NCBI GenBank assembly: GCA_028751875.1
Contig: CM054140.1
Coordinates: 8,229,847 to 8,293,846, forward strand
Direction of reading: 5' to 3'
Origin: Rapana venosa
Lineage: Eukaryota; Mollusca; Gastropoda; Neogastropoda; Muricidae
DNA: 64,000 nucleotides
The notes beneath the pieces were generated by a model. It did no database searches. It was not told where the DNA came from and was given only the letters and a program-made list of their open reading frames with translations. The translations under genes were made by a program, and so were the position numbers. Below, one piece after another: positions 52,901-63,968 of this stretch; positions within the stretch are counted from its first letter, which is position 1; each line of letters begins with the position of its first letter.

Positions 52901-55791
52901 GTCTTTAATGTGAACAGGGTCAGTATCTCCTCTCTCCTTTTTGTTGTCTTTAATGTGAACAGTCAGTATCTCCTCTATTCTTTGATGTCTTTAATGTGAA
53001 CAGGGTCAGTATCTCTATCCTTTTTGTTGTCTTTAATGTGAACAGGGTCAGTTTCTCTCCTTTGTTGTCTATAATGTGAACAGGGTCAGTATCTCCTCTA
53101 TCCTTTTTGTTGTCTTTAATGTGAACAGGGTCAGTATCTCCTCTCTCCTTTTTGTCTTTAATGTGAACAGGGTCAGTATCTCCTCTATCCTTTGTTGTCT
53201 TTAATGTGAACAGGGTCAGTATCTCCTCTCTCCTTTTTGTCTTTAATGTGAACAGGGTCAGTATCTTCTCTCCTCTTTGTTGTCTTTAATGTGAACAGGG
53301 TCAGTATCTCCTCTTGATTTTCTTTAATGTGAACCCGGTCAGTATCTCCTCTTGATTTTCTTTAATGTGAACACGGTCAGTATCTCCTCTATCCTTTTGA
53401 TTTTCTTTAATGTGAACAGGGTCAGTATCTCTATCTTTTGTTGTCTTTAATGTGAACAGGGTCAGTATCTTCTCTCTCCTTTTTGTTGTCTTTAATGTGA
53501 ACAGGGTCAGTATCTCCCCTATCCTTTGTTGTCTTTAATGTGAACAGGGTCAGTATCTCCTCTCTCCTTTGTTTTCTTTAATGTGAACAGGGTCAGTATC
53601 TCCTTTATCCTTTGTTGTCTTTAATGTGAACAGGGTCAGTATCTCCTCTCTCCTTTGTTTTCTTTAATGTGAACAGGGTCAGTATCTCCTTCTCTCTCCT
53701 TTTTGTTGTCTTTAATGTGAACAGGGTCAGTATCTCCTCTATCCTTTGTTGTCTTTAATGTGAACAGGGTCAGTTTCTTCTCTCTCCTTCTTGTTGTCTT
53801 TATTGTGAGCACAGGGTCACAGTTTACACTCAGTCCATGTAAAGACATAAGGACAATAGATATGCATGTGCATTCTGAGAGCTCAGACGTCTTTAGACAA
53901 GACGTTTTATGCACACTCCACACACCCATACAAAACAAAACTTGAACACTTAAAGAGAAGAATGTTAAACCTACTGGACTTTGTGAAACCCACTTTTTCT
54001 TCTATCCATAAAACAAAGAGTAAATCCCAGACAGTTGGTCACATAAGAAAATGATAATTTTTTTAAAAAAACCACACACACAGGCTCTCACACACACACA
54101 CAATTTTCCCATTCTCTACCTTAGTTTACACACACACACAGAGCAAATGACACAGCAAAGAGAAGACATAAAGAATGCAAGAAAGAAGACCAACACCGAG
54201 ACGCCACTACTCACATCTCTCCGGCTGAACGAATCGTCGAAGGAGGTGTTGGTGGGTTTGGGGGAGATGGGAGGAGGCACCTTGCCCGATCGCGGCCGTC
54301 CCACGGTGCTGGTGGCGGCCGGGGAGAAGAACGGCATGGTGTGGTCGATGCCGCTCAGCCGTTGCGATTTCAGCGACTCTTTGCTTTCCTGTTGGAAGCA
54401 CAGTGCACAGGTAGTTTATACAGGCTTACTTCCCTTGTGGGGATGCCAGGGTCTCTTTCAGTACTATGAAAAGCATCCCCCACTTTCTAGAAATTCTGTG
54501 CTAGATATTTCCTCTTTTCTATCACTCCTTTTGTTTCTGCCTTTTCCCTCTCTCTCTCTCTCTCTAATACCTATTTTCTGCTTACCTGGCCCATGCTCGT
54601 GCCTTAAATTTTTTTTTGGGGGGAAGCAAATCTGAATTTTTTCCCCCAATAAACTTCTTAACGAGCTGTCCTGAAGTTGGAACGTGTTGACTGAGGCCAG
54701 CAGGCAGACCTACCTCCTGCAGAGTTACTAGCGCAGGAGAAGACCAGGCACAACAAATTTTACCCAATTTAAGGGAATGCAGAAGACGACGAAGATATAC
54801 AGGGTTACTTTTCAGAAAAGCAACAACAACGAAAACCCACAGGAAAATGTGAAAGACAAACTCCTCTTGAAAGATTAGACAGTAGAAATGTCCTAAGGCA
54901 AATACCACACACTCCTTTCCCCACAAGAAAGAATTCCCTTGAGACAAAAACAAACACTTTCCCATTCCAGAAATAGAGGCAATAAGAAAAAAATTATGTA
55001 AAAAAAACCTCACACACAACTCCTTTCCCACAAGACAGGCAATAAGAACATTTCTAAAGACTATGCCCCCCCCCACCTACACATACAAACAAGCACAATC
55101 CCCCCCACCCCCACCGAAAGGCAACAATAAAAACATTTCTAAAGGACAAAAAACCCAACAACCTAAAAAAAACAATAACATGTGGGTGTTAAACCCAGGG
55201 TTTCCCTTCAGCAGATGTCCCCCCCCCAGTTAAATTTCCTAAGTTTACAAGTGGAGAGATATTGCATATGTGACTGCTCTTTTCAACGCCCCATGACAGT
55301 AGCCACATTCCAACTTCAGGGATGTATGCTGAATATGTTCGTGTTTCCATAACCCACCATACGCTGACAGGAACTTCCCAATCTTTAACGCACATATTTG
55401 ATCTTCTGCATGTGGATATATACACATGAAGGGAAGCAAGGCACTGGCAGGTCTGCACTTGAAAATGACCTGGAAGATGGTAAAAAATCCCCACCCTCAA
55501 TTCACCAGATGCCACCGAGATTCAAACCCACGATTTCCTGGACCTATGGGACTGAAGTCAAACGGTCTGAACCACTCGGCTACAGCCTCCGCCCTTTGTG
55601 TGCAGGTGTAACTGGCTTCCTGCCAGCAGGGACTGACGGACGGACTGACTGACCTTCTTGGGAGGTACGATGGGCTGGAAGGTCATCTTGTTGTCAATCC
55701 ACTTCTCCTCCCCAACAACGCCCGACAGATCTCCAGATCCCACCCCCAGACCTGGCGCATACCCTGGCCTGAAACCTGGGTAGGCTCCACC
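40842..55791 (-). CDS. Protein 4.1 family (EPB41/coracle-like), 3' five recognised exons
   Basis: Five minus-strand exons, all in phase 0: 55654-55791, 54215-54388, 43279-43485, 42586-42675 and 40842-40943, giving 236 residues plus TGA. The last three form the 4.1 C-terminal domain: VPVPTKNVPLVKTETRTVTY with EEDGVLVSASS, then YKTEKDGIQETRVEHRVVLS, then ALAEAIRSVTEFNPDMSVER. These align in order with human VKTETVTVSS/GVLLSAQTITSET, VKGGISETRIEKRIVITGDA and QALAQAIKEAKEQHPDMSV. In 4.1 proteins this domain binds partners such as NuMA and membrane proteins, while the N-terminal FERM domain binds transmembrane cargo. The two upstream exons encode a proline- and serine-rich linker. FERM and spectrin-actin-binding exons are not in the window, and extra linker exons may have been missed. 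Which 4.1 paralogue is unknown, so no symbol is given. Confidence 0.9.
41126..41322 (+). mobile_element. SINE-C 3' part
   Basis: CCCCCAGTTCACCCAGCTGT, AAATGGGTATCTGCCCTCTC, GAGAAGGTAAAGCAGCGAGG and AGAGGTTATGGGACACCTTC match the SINE-C body. The tRNA/5S head is missing. It lies in the last 4.1 intron. Confidence 0.85.
41565..41942 (+). mobile_element. SINE-A copy
   Basis: GTCCAGAGGAAAACCACCTG, CCAGGTTCGAAGTGTG, CACTAGACTGTGAATGGTGG, GTCTTTTTGGATGAGATGAT, AAGCCACCCCAATAGGAAAA and GTAGAGCAGCCTGAATTTC follow the order of the 27316 copy. Confidence 0.85.
42120..42512 (+). mobile_element. SINE-B, near full length
   Basis: GATGGGATAGTTTGGTAGAT (A-box region), TTTTTTCCCTGGAGTTAACA, TTTGGATGAGACTATAAACC, GAGGTCCCGTGTGCAAATGC, TAGGCCACTGAATGTTGG, GTCTCATGTTTAGACATC and CTCACCATTGGTGAACCTCA. 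Confidence 0.88.
42586..42675 (-). CDS. Protein 4.1 exon (C-terminal domain, middle)
   Basis: The minus-strand acceptor is cctgcag (just above 42675) and the donor gtgagt is just below 42586. The 30 codons encode YKTEKDGIQETRVEHRVVLS and SNDDDFDYDA, matching the KTVKGGISETRIEKRIVITG block. Confidence 0.93.
42838..42982 (+). repeat. Tandem repeat, about 42 bp x 4
   Basis: Units contain AAGCTGTTTTCA, TGTGGCTTTTGTGAC and AAAACTAT. It lies in the 4.1 intron immediately upstream (in transcript sense) of the 42586-42675 exon. Confidence 0.75.
43279..43485 (-). CDS. Protein 4.1 exon (start of C-terminal domain)
   Basis: The minus-strand acceptor is cctctag (just above 43485) and the donor gtaagt is just below 43279. 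The 69 codons run PPTVATESVQYQPDLEEVPV, PTKNVPLVKTETRTVTYERE through SEEDGVLVSASSHSTRMQTI and ETTT. PTKNVPLVKTETRTVTYE is nearly the same as vertebrate 4.1 (STKEVPVVHTETKTITYE). Confidence 0.95.
43575..43625. repeat. GGGGT-rich tract
   Basis: Several GGGGTGGGGT units next to a poly(A) run at 43518-43534. Simple sequence only. Confidence 0.8.
44640..44750 (+). repeat. Tandem repeat, about 25 bp x 4
   Basis: Units of GTGTACAGCAAAAACAGC-like followed by GTTTCT. It lies in the 4.1 intron between 43485 and 54215; no function is visible. Confidence 0.75.
45535..45835. mobile_element. SINE-B fragments in opposite orientations
   Basis: 45540-45632 reads CCCCTAGGTCGGAATGTAGC to GGTGAACCTCAGAACTCTAG on plus (3' block), and 45740-45830 carries the inverted GAGGATAATGGAATGAGCAC to ACAATGGCCTAC part. 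Confidence 0.7.
46198..46296 (+). mobile_element. SINE-B 3' fragment
   Basis: CCCCTAAGTCGGAATGCAGC, TTTAATGGTGGGTAAAAATG, GTCACATACGCAAAGTCTCA and CCATTGGTGAACCTTGGAGC. Confidence 0.75.
47420..47515 (+). mobile_element. Repeat family F fragment
   Basis: CTTCTTCTTCTTCATTGAAC, ACTCAGACAGCAACTATTGG and CCCGGCCTGGCACTTTAGAC mark the 5' end of family F. Confidence 0.65.
48526..48917 (+). mobile_element. SINE-B, full-length copy
   Basis: GGCAGGATAGCCTAGCGGTT (A box), AGCCCAGGATTGAGCCACC, CAGGAGTTAACATCAATACT, AGTCCTTCTGACGAGACTAT, AGAGGCCCCATGTGTGAATG, AGAACATCTTGCTCACATG, AGAGTAGGCCATTTGTGC, CTGAAGTGAGAATGTGGC and CATTGGTGAACCTGGAGCTC. About 390 bp, the best reference copy in the window. Confidence 0.9.
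49990..50100 (+). mobile_element. SINE-A 3' end
   Basis: ACAATCCCCGGGGAGAGCAG, CCCGAATTTCACGCAGAGAA and ATCTCGTGACTTAAAGTGG followed by an AAATAAAAT tail. It ends about 85 bases before the candidate exon at 50185. Confidence 0.85.
50185..50307 (+). CDS. Candidate exon of an unidentified plus-strand gene inside a 4.1 intron
   Basis: A pyrimidine-rich acceptor, attgctactttcag, ends at 50184 and a strong donor, gtgagt, starts at 50308. Between them are exactly 41 codons open in phase 0: VFCRENMSEKFFNMSVRLDE, DDTHESGLAFPDEAAKGKTI, I. The peptide is acidic and not low-complexity, unlike the spurious frames around it. I do not recognise it. Read on the minus strand the same DNA also has a cttttgcag acceptor at 50285-50287, but a phase-0 join from the 4.1 exons would change its frame. 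A fossil of a retroposed gene or transposon ORF is possible. Confidence 0.35.
52750..53815 (-). repeat. Minisatellite, 36-46 bp x about 25, in 4.1 intron
   Basis: Plus-strand units read CAGGGTCAGTATCTCCTCTA, TCCTTTGTTGTC and TTTAATGTGAA. Unit length changes by insertions and deletions that are not multiples of three, so the minus-strand frame with repeated GDTDPVHIKDNK peptides is kept only over a few units. Confidence 0.93.
54215..54388 (-). CDS. Protein 4.1 linker exon, proline-rich
   Basis: The minus-strand acceptor is caacag (just above 54388) and the donor gtgagt is just below 54215. The 58 codons run ESKESLKSQRLSGIDHTMPF, FSPAATSTVGRPRSGKVPPP, ISPKPTNTSFDDSFSRRD. The GC-rich codon use contrasts with the AT-rich flanks and resembles the other exons. 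PPPISPKP is a typical SH3-ligand-like stretch. Assignment to the 4.1 gene rests on strand, phase and position. Confidence 0.75.
54428..54790 (-). mobile_element. Repeat family F-related copy (minus)
   Basis: GGGATGCCAGGGTCTCTTTC, CACTTTCTAGAAATTCTGTG, GAAGTTGGAACGTGTTGACT, AGGCCAGCAGGCAGACCTAC and AAGACCAGGCACAACAAATT match 29640-29985. Confidence 0.65.
55250..55603 (-). mobile_element. SINE-E copy (minus)
   Basis: On the minus strand the tRNA-Leu-like head is GGCTGTAGCCGAGTGGTTCA, CCGTTTGACTTCAGTCCC and GTGGGTTTGAATCTCGGTGG. The body continues TCTGGTGAATTGAGGGTGGG, GCAGACCTGCCAGTGCC, GGTGGGTTATGGAAACACGA and GTTGGAATGTGGCTACTGTC. It is the most complete E copy and lies just downstream of the 55654-55791 exon. 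Confidence 0.8.
55654..55791 (-). CDS. Protein 4.1 linker exon (most upstream recognised)
   Basis: The minus-strand acceptor is cgtttcag (just above 55791) and the donor gtcagt is just below 55654. The 46 codons run GGAYPGFRPGYAPGLGVGSG, DLSGVVGEEKWIDNKMTFQP, IVPPKK. The Gly/Pro-rich first part may be disordered. Membership in the 4.1 transcript is inferred from strand, phase 0 and spacing. Confidence 0.75.
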
Positions 55792-55881
55792 CTGAAACGA
55801 GACAGGCCACAATGAATACTTCTGCCTACACACTGATCGATCAATCAATTATCCAAAGATGTTTCACCATCAATGCTCTTC

Positions 55882-55915
55882 AGCTATATAAATTCCATAT
55901 ATTATTATTATCAAT
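55882..55915 (+). mobile_element. L2-type tail remnant
   Basis: CAGCTATATAAATTCCATAT followed by ATTATTATTAT matches the ends of the LINE fragments at 7152, 9425 and 29153. Confidence 0.55.
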
Positions 55916-58900
55916 GCTCACCGGTTAACCAATGCTTCGTGAATACACTGAATATCACCACAGTTCTTCAATGCCTCTCTAAAGGTTACCAGGATTTTTT
56001 TCACACTTGGTCAAAAGCCCAAGGCTTCATAAGGTGACACAGTTAACATAGTGAAAATCATCACACACATACATACACACAGAGACAGACACACACACTA
56101 CCACCCCACTTGCTGGGCACATTAATTCATGAGGGTAGGATTGGTTCTCGCCAATGCATCTGTAGCAGGCCCCTAAGTGGAGTATGCAACATAACCAAAC
56201 AACAGATGTAGCAGTAGACTTAAAAAATGGACACGGTGACATCCCCGATATGGCCTCTGTGGTCAGTGGGGCTATACAAGATTGGATTGGACTGAATGTA
56301 GCAGTAGTTATGTGACTGCATGATATATATCGGAACTTGGAACAGTCCAACTACAGCCTAATCAACACAGCAGCAGATGGTATATGTCTCAAACTATGAA
56401 CCTGTCTTTTGCCATCAGCGCTTGGGCTTTATCACAGTTCTTGATTAAACCATTGACGCTGGGGGCAACAGCAAGGAGAGAGGCTGTATGACCAGTGGCT
56501 TTCCCACTCATGGAATTCCACTTTACAGCTTAGTCTTTAGTGATCAACTATGACTCTCTGACTAGGAGGCTTGACTCGCACAGTCCTTATGTGCTGCAGC
56601 CCTGGGGGCTGGTTAGCCTTTGGAGAACATCTCCAACACTGACTGTCCTTATGCCCACTTGGCCGAGAGAGTGGGGATTACTGTGGGCAAGGCATCTCCA
56701 TTATAATCAAATTTCTGCCCAGTTTCCAAAACAGCAGCTGCCTCCTCTGCTGTTTTGGAGGTCATCGTCGGACACGACAGACAAACATACATATGAACCT
56801 GTCTGATATCTGCACAAGTAATTCAAGCATTCATGATATTATAATATGCCAGTTAGTGGAAAAATGATGTTGAAAACCCCACAAAAGACAAACTACAGAA
56901 AAGTAAGATTTTATATCAAAATGTCTATGGCCAATATTTAGACAAAGTTTATACTTAGCCAGCACATCAACAATGATAATCAGTTTACAACAAGACATAC
57001 AAAAAACCAGCAACAGATTTGATAATTCTGTTTACCTTATCAAAAGATTAAGCAGATGAATGATGAAAATATATCAACATCTAAATATTATCAGATACTG
57101 ACTGAAAGAAATTATTTCTTATAACTGTCAAACGATGGCATAACAACACAAAACAACTTTTCTAAAAAAAAAAGATTTTTTATCTAAAACCAACAACAAA
57201 TTTTTTTTTTTAAAGAGAGAAAATAACCGACAAAAGAAAGTGTGCACTACACAAAAAGCCAACATATGCCTTGCAGAAAAAACGAACATAGTGACAGAGG
57301 AGCTACACACGGCAGATAAACATGGAGTTGCCTTCCTCGGTGCACTGAATTATACAGTGAATATCACCAGCACAACTGGAAGCAGCACAAGCAGTCAATG
57401 GCACATATATTATATATCTACATATATCTACAACACATGCACAGTGAGAAAAACATCCTGCATTACCACTCAATTCTCCAGTGAAAACAAAACAAACAAC
57501 AAAATCAGAAAGCTGTATGCGTTTTATATGATATAGATGCCACTATAAAAATGTAAAGAAAATTAGCGTGTATATGTTAAGAAAAACTGAACGGAAGGCA
57601 GGCAGGCCTGGCAATTGGTTATAAAATAAAAATGAAACATGGCAGGCTGTAAACAAGATTGAATTTGAAAGAACTCGCAGTGGTGTACGACTTCAACTTC
57701 GAACAATCTGAACGCGTTTTGATGTTAAAGCCACAGAGGAGCTCATGTTTGCAGCATCCAGTGTGAATTTTCAGTCATTTTATCCCTCAGGGTGTTAACA
57801 ACAAATCCCCTTTGCAAAACAATGTCGGTGGTATGAACAATTCCATCATTAAATAAATGTAGTACCCCCCCAAAAAAAAAGAAAAAAGAAAAAAAAAAGA
57901 GTCCACGACGGGTTGAAAACAATGTTTTCCACAGCAGAGTAAACGTAATAAGGATACAGGAAAGAACGATCATGATGACATCAATGAATTTGAAAGCCTG
58001 GCAAAAAACCACGCAAAGACAGAAAGACAAAAGGCTTCAAAGAAATAGCCATGCAAATAGGGAAATGCAGATCTATCCAGAACTACACAACAGGGAACAA
58101 CAGCATCAAGTCCATATCTATAGAACCGACTGCCTTCCAACACTGAAGCTGAAGGAAGAAAACACCATCTCTTTGACCCCAACAAGTCAAAAATCACAAC
58201 ACACTAAAGCAACAGCCTTTAACACAAGATCTATCAACAAATATGCTTTCAACCGTTTTGAACTAGAATTGTAAAACACACACACACACAAATACACCCC
58301 AAACCAAAGCTGCAAAGATGTTGCAGAAGGGATGCAACCAGGTGAAAAGATGACAACAGATACACAACATGTACAGGAAGAATAAATTCTGCTGCACCCC
58401 CCCCCCCCCCTCCCAAAAAAAAATCCTGTTTCCATACTACTAAGCATAAATATTATAAAGTATACACCACCTACTTCTCACACTGCAGAACAGTCAGCAC
58501 CTCACAACAAAAGAGCGTTTTCATTTTGAACACAACTACCCTGACCCAGACTCATGCAAACAAAGGAATGAGACAACACCCATAATGCAACACTGCCCAC
58601 GGAGAAGTAACGAGCACAGTCAGAATCAGAATGCACAAGGGATAACAACTAGGTGTATGAAACGACGACAACAGTCAGAATCAGAAGGCACAAGGGATAA
58701 CAACGAACTGCATGAAACACCCACAACACCTATCACCCTGACAACACGCTGACGACACAGAGCTCATACAACCACCTGGTCACTACTGGGATCTTTGGAC
58801 ACTCTGCCGGTTGGATCAAAAACCCCATTCTCTGAGAGGCTGACAGACTTGCGTTTTCTTCAAACATGCAATTTGGGGTTGAATTGAAGCAAATTCACCA

Positions 58901-60851
58901 TCCTCTTTAAAAAAAAAAAAAAGACTGGTGTATCACTTTCCTCACAGTCATACACAGATAACTCTCAGGTGTAAGATTGTAAAATAGGAAACCATGACAC
59001 AGTGGCAGGTTTCACACAACAAAGTGAATGAAATACAATTTTTTTTTCTTTCTGTTGTTCACACACACCCACACTGGAACACTCATTCTGACACATGCAC
59101 TCTACTTTAAAAACTGACATTTGCATAAAAGATACATTCACACAAACGCACACACAAATCCACTTTAAACGCTGTCATAACACGAAGTTCTTTCAGGCGA
59201 TGCAGTTTGCTACATACAAGCTAAGTTTGCACCTGTGCTAATGAATGATGCAGTCGTGGACAGACACCCAAATCTCATTCAGAAAAAGACCTCCAAAGAC
59301 CAGCAAGTGGGATTATAATTTCTTTAAAATCTAGACTCTGATGTAGTTTGAAACAGACGTGCTTTCTTGGAAACCGTAAGTATTCTACACAAATATATAT
59401 GTCATCCCCGGAAAAGAACCTGGGCAAAGTGGAGACATCTACAGGATCTTTTCATAAGGTAACCTGTTAATACCTATAAAACACAAAAAGGTATTTCCCT
59501 AGCATCTGTTAAATACGACACCAGGCAGTGATGTTCACTTTAAACTCCAGATTTCTGCTGCACAGACGACTCCTAGCACAACTAGATTATTAAGTTTTCC
59601 AGGGCAAAAAACTTTTGAGTGCCTGCTCATCCTCTCTTCCTACTAAATATCTCCTATGTACATTTTTGTTGGTCTTTCTATTTTCAAATAACACATTACA
59701 GAACATGCAGAAAAGCCATACAACTCATTCAAAAATACTAACAATCAGTCATGCATTCTGGAAGTCCATACCAACCCCCCCTCCCCCCCCCCCCCCCCCC
59801 CCCCCTGCGCTTCCCCCCAAAAAACAACCCCAAACAAACCCAACAATCCAGGAGTCAAGATCATTCCAACCCACAAGGCCACAGGCAAATTTCTTCAAAT
59901 GCAAAATATAAAAACATTGTTTTCAGCTGGAACATTCATGCAGACATATCTGTTACATCAGGAAAAGGGATACCCTTTGTGTGGGTCTTCTTCTGTGCAA
60001 GTGTGTATGTGAAATACAAGGGTTTAAAAGCTTCAAGCAACAGCCTTAAAATCTCTACAAGAGCCAACTCTCCTTGGATTCCTTATAATGACTGTATCAT
60101 TACAAAATTCAAAAAGCAAAAGGGGAATTTTTTTTTTAAAAGAAAAAGAAAACAATTTAGAAGCAAGAGATGTTCGTGGCATGCAGGATTGCTTCCATGC
60201 ATCATCTTGCAATACTTAATCCACACACACTCCATTATGTCCCATATTTTCAAAACAGTTGGAACTTTTCTCTCTGGAAAGGAAGAAAAACTAACAACAA
60301 GCAATAGCAATCCATACAAAAATCATACACCACTCTTGGCGACATTCCTTCAGCCAGCTTCCACAGGGCATTCCATTGAACTTTTTTTTTCAAAATGCCA
60401 AGCGATATCATTCCTTCAGTGATCAATAACCAGTGCAGAGCTAACTCATGCTCCATCAATCCACACTGAACAGGCTTGGTACAGAACTTTCTGAAGACAA
60501 CAGCTGGCCTCGAAGATAGAACAGCAAAGCGTTGTCAAAAAAAACAGGCCAAGAGGCAACAACACTGAAGGGTAAGCAAGGGCGAGGGCCACCAGGCACT
60601 CTTCAGTGGCCCACCCGGCCACAGGGTGAACTCATATTCCCAGACAATCAGCAACTGTACAGCAAAGTGGCTGACCCCCAACAAGCACTGTCGGCCCACC
60701 ATGACATACACTGTAACACTGCCTGGGCAGGATGCAGGCAAGAACAAACGAGACATACACATGCTGAGGGGGTGGGTGATGGAGAAATGTCCAACCTTCT
60801 TGTTGGGGGCCAGGCCAGGACAGAGACTAGCAACAAGAGAGGCTCGCTTAC

Positions 60852-60879
60852 TCTTCTCTTTCTCCTCCTTTTTGCCAGG
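60852..60879 (-). CDS. Possible short exon, lysine-rich (weak)
   Basis: On the minus strand gccacttttcag precedes CCTGGCAAAAAGGAGGAGAA, and gtaagc follows 28 bases in, reading PGKKEEKEK. If the donor is ignored the frame continues SKRASLVASLCPGLAPNKKV. A micro-exon of the 4.1 linker or FERM-adjacent region is possible, but 28 nt breaks the phase-0 pattern of the other exons. Confidence 0.18.
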
Positions 60880-60929
60880 CTGAAAAGTGGCAACAGACAC
60901 ACGTTGGATTTGCTTTGGCATGAAGCGCT

Positions 60930-60995
60930 GTGATCCGTTTGCTTTACGAGATTCAGCGCTATATAAATTCCATACAATATTGTTATTCAATCTGG
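60930..60995 (+). mobile_element. L2-type LINE 3' tail
   Basis: CCGTTTGCTTTACGAGATTC, AGCGCTATATAAATTCCATA and CAATATTGTTATT match the LINE terminus at 9359-9425. Confidence 0.75.
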
Positions 60996-63367
60996 CTGCT
61001 GAGATACCCTTGTTTGATAACAGCTGCTCATCAAATGTTCAGAATTCACTTATACTGCTTCATCAGTTTACACGTGCCTGCTTCTTTCTTCATTTGTCAG
61101 CAGATACAGAGCTACTCCTCGCTTTTATTCTGGTCAATACATAAGCAGCCTCTTCGCTACCACACAAAGTGTTAAAAAAAAGACACCAACACACACACAA
61201 ATCAACAGACCAGTACAAAACACTAGGTAAAATCTGACCTACCTAGGAAGCATTATGCACACAAGTCACACACACACAAGTACAAAAAATCACACAATCC
61301 ATAACATCCATTAACCTCACAAAACAAAGGGTGCAACATTTTTCAAGTTCAGGCTGAAGATTTCTCTGGTGTAAAAAAAAACCCTCCTAATTCATAGTGA
61401 CAGGCAGCCATTACTGATCTGGAGTGCACAGAGAATGACCAGTGGCTAGCGGAGCTGAAAGAACTAAAATCATTTTTGCCTTTAACCTCTGAGAATGCTG
61501 TTGGCATTCCTACCACAGAATATCTTTAGAAAAACACGAGATACGAACTATCTGCAAAACTGATATTCCTCTTGACAATGAAACATTTTTCTAGTTTTTA
61601 ATCAGACTTTTCTTACTGGGGATGAGGGGGTGGGGGAGACGGACGATTATCACAGAGAAAAGAAACTTATGGGCAAAAAGGATGACAAACACAAACATTC
61701 ATACCACAATACTATCCAGAAAATGGAAGGATGGAACGCAAACAAAAACTAAAGCTATGATCGATCATAAAACCATATGCAAAAACTCCAAACCCTGCAC
61801 ACAAAAAACTCCAGAAATAAGCATCGCTTCTACAGTCAACCTCTTTTCCAATTCCAAATCTAGAACATGGTCACCATATTCAGATTTTACAAGTGCAGCA
61901 ACCATATGGTACATAAAAGCTACACAAGCAGAGCAGCTAGGAGAACAAAATAGACGACAAAACAAAACAAAAACAGGACAAGAAAATCAACAATAAATTG
62001 CAGTCCAGAACAAGAGCTCTTGACTGGTCCAACCTACAGATACATGTTTCAAGTAAATACATTCGTACAATATTAGCATGAGAAACGCAAGTAGTGCTGT
62101 GCTAGGAAAACCAGTACGTCAGCTCAATATTTCCAGTTTCCAGCATTTAAAACCTCAAAATGTGTACGCATTTTCATTCCAAAGAGCACGGTGGATTTGG
62201 ACTTTTTTTTTTTAATTTGGAGAAGTGTAAAAAATGTTCACTGTGATATACTGCCTTGAGTTTTGCACACCAATTTCTAAGCAGTAAAATCAATCAAGAT
62301 ACTCCCCCACCCCACCTTCCCAAATTCATTAAAAAAAAAAAAATCCCACATTCATTGAGAACAAATAAAGACAGCATAAAATAAAATTTGCAGATTAAGG
62401 AGCTACTTCACTGGCTTTCCACACACCACACTGCCACACTGCTCTACTAAGCAAAAGAAGTGGAGACAATCCCCAAACATGGCACCTGGTTTCGGGCAAC
62501 CTCTGCTCTTTCAGGGTACACCTGTGTCCTGGGATCCTGCAGAGTCAGATCAGTTCATCAGCATTCTACTGTGATCGTGCCCTTATTTTCTGTCTTATCT
62601 GATGTGACCATACACTTACCATCTGCCATATGCCAATCTCAAGTGATCCTACACTATATCTTGTGCCAATCTCATGTGATCATGCACTTTACCATCTGTT
62701 TACTCTCAATCGTAAGCCTTTCAATGCTACTTTGGTTTCAAATACTAACTGCCACTACGAAACTGGTACCCCCATTTTACATTTGTGACACCACTCTGTT
62801 GACTTCAAGCACAATCCAAACAACTTGAGCACACATAGGCACATATGTAGTTATGAGCACACTTATGCACATTATGTAGATACACCACACACACTGGAGA
62901 AGAACTCCTAGAGAACACTGAGGTCTTGAAATATAACCACAGAAATGCGCTGAACAACAGCAAAAATGTGCACACTAATGCAAATCATGCTAATATCACC
63001 AAATGTAGACAGACTTTACACTGAACTACATCAATGCAAATTATGCAAAAATCATCTCAAGACTGCAACCACATTTATGCCCTTCAACAATCAACACAAT
63101 TATGCACATATTCATTTTTTTTAAATGAAAAGGAAACAGAGAAAGAAGGCAGAAAGACATGTAAAGATAAAAAGGAAAAAAATCAACTGCTTATCAAAAA
63201 TGGTCCAAATGGTTTTCTAAGAGCAAAAAATGAATCTGCTTTAAAAGTCAGTTTTGGTTGTTTTTTTATAGAATGGCAAAAACAAAATCATAAGCTGATA
63301 AAAATTTAGAGCAATTATTTCTTAATCTACTAACATGACATACCACATCAGAGAAAGAGAAAGAGAA

Positions 63368-63400
<33 letters not shown>

Positions 63401-63721
63401 GTTTTTAGTGGTTAAAACCAATGACAAAACCACCAAAACAAGATAAAATACATTCCAGCCTGGAAGAAAATATGCCGTGAATGAAATTTCCATGAAAAAT
63501 CATTAGTTGTTATTTACTAGATTTTACAGCTAAGAAATATAAAGCATTAATAAAGCACCTTACCAGTTTATCACAACCCTTGTCTTAGAATGTTCCTAAA
63601 TCTGAACAAGTATGCCCACAGCCTCCACTAAAGATAATGTCTGACAAGAAACACCACGACATCAAAACATGAAACTGAAAGGTCAGGGTTTGATGATGTA
63701 TTGAAAGCTTTAAATCCACAG

Positions 63722-63968
63722 GGCGCATCAGCGGCCTAGCGACAACTCACATAACTGGACAGCCAGTAGTTGCAATTTTGCTTCCTGCCTCAACATGGGC
63801 TTTTCCTCTTACCACAAAGACCATGAATGGTGGTCTGGGTGCCAGTCTTTTGGATGAGATAGTAAACCAAGGTCCTACATACTGAGCAAAAGTAAATAAA
63901 TCTACAGAAATAAAAATGTTGTCCCTGGCTAAATTTTTTAACAATAAAAATCTTCCACAAAGAAAAAA
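63722..63968 (+). mobile_element. SINE-A copy, truncated
   Basis: CAGCGGCCTAGCGACAACTC head, GACCATGAATGGTGGTCTGG, GTGCCAGTCTTTTGGATGAG, ATAGTAAACCAAGGTCCTAC and GTTGTCCCTGGCTAAATTTT follow the SINE-A order up to the middle. Confidence 0.75.

Larger units (their letters stand above)
55916..63720 (-). other. 4.1 intron region with little recognisable content
   Basis: I see no confident exon. A/C-rich plus strand, poly(C) runs at 58396-58410 and 59775-59804, an L2 tail at 60930-60992 and CA tracts. One possible exon is noted at 60852-60879. FERM-domain motifs are absent on the minus strand. Confidence 0.6.

Noticed and set aside
61622..61996. A 124-codon plus-strand frame
   Set aside because: Composition is that of A/C-rich intron DNA (Thr, Lys, Asn, Gln); no motif recognised.
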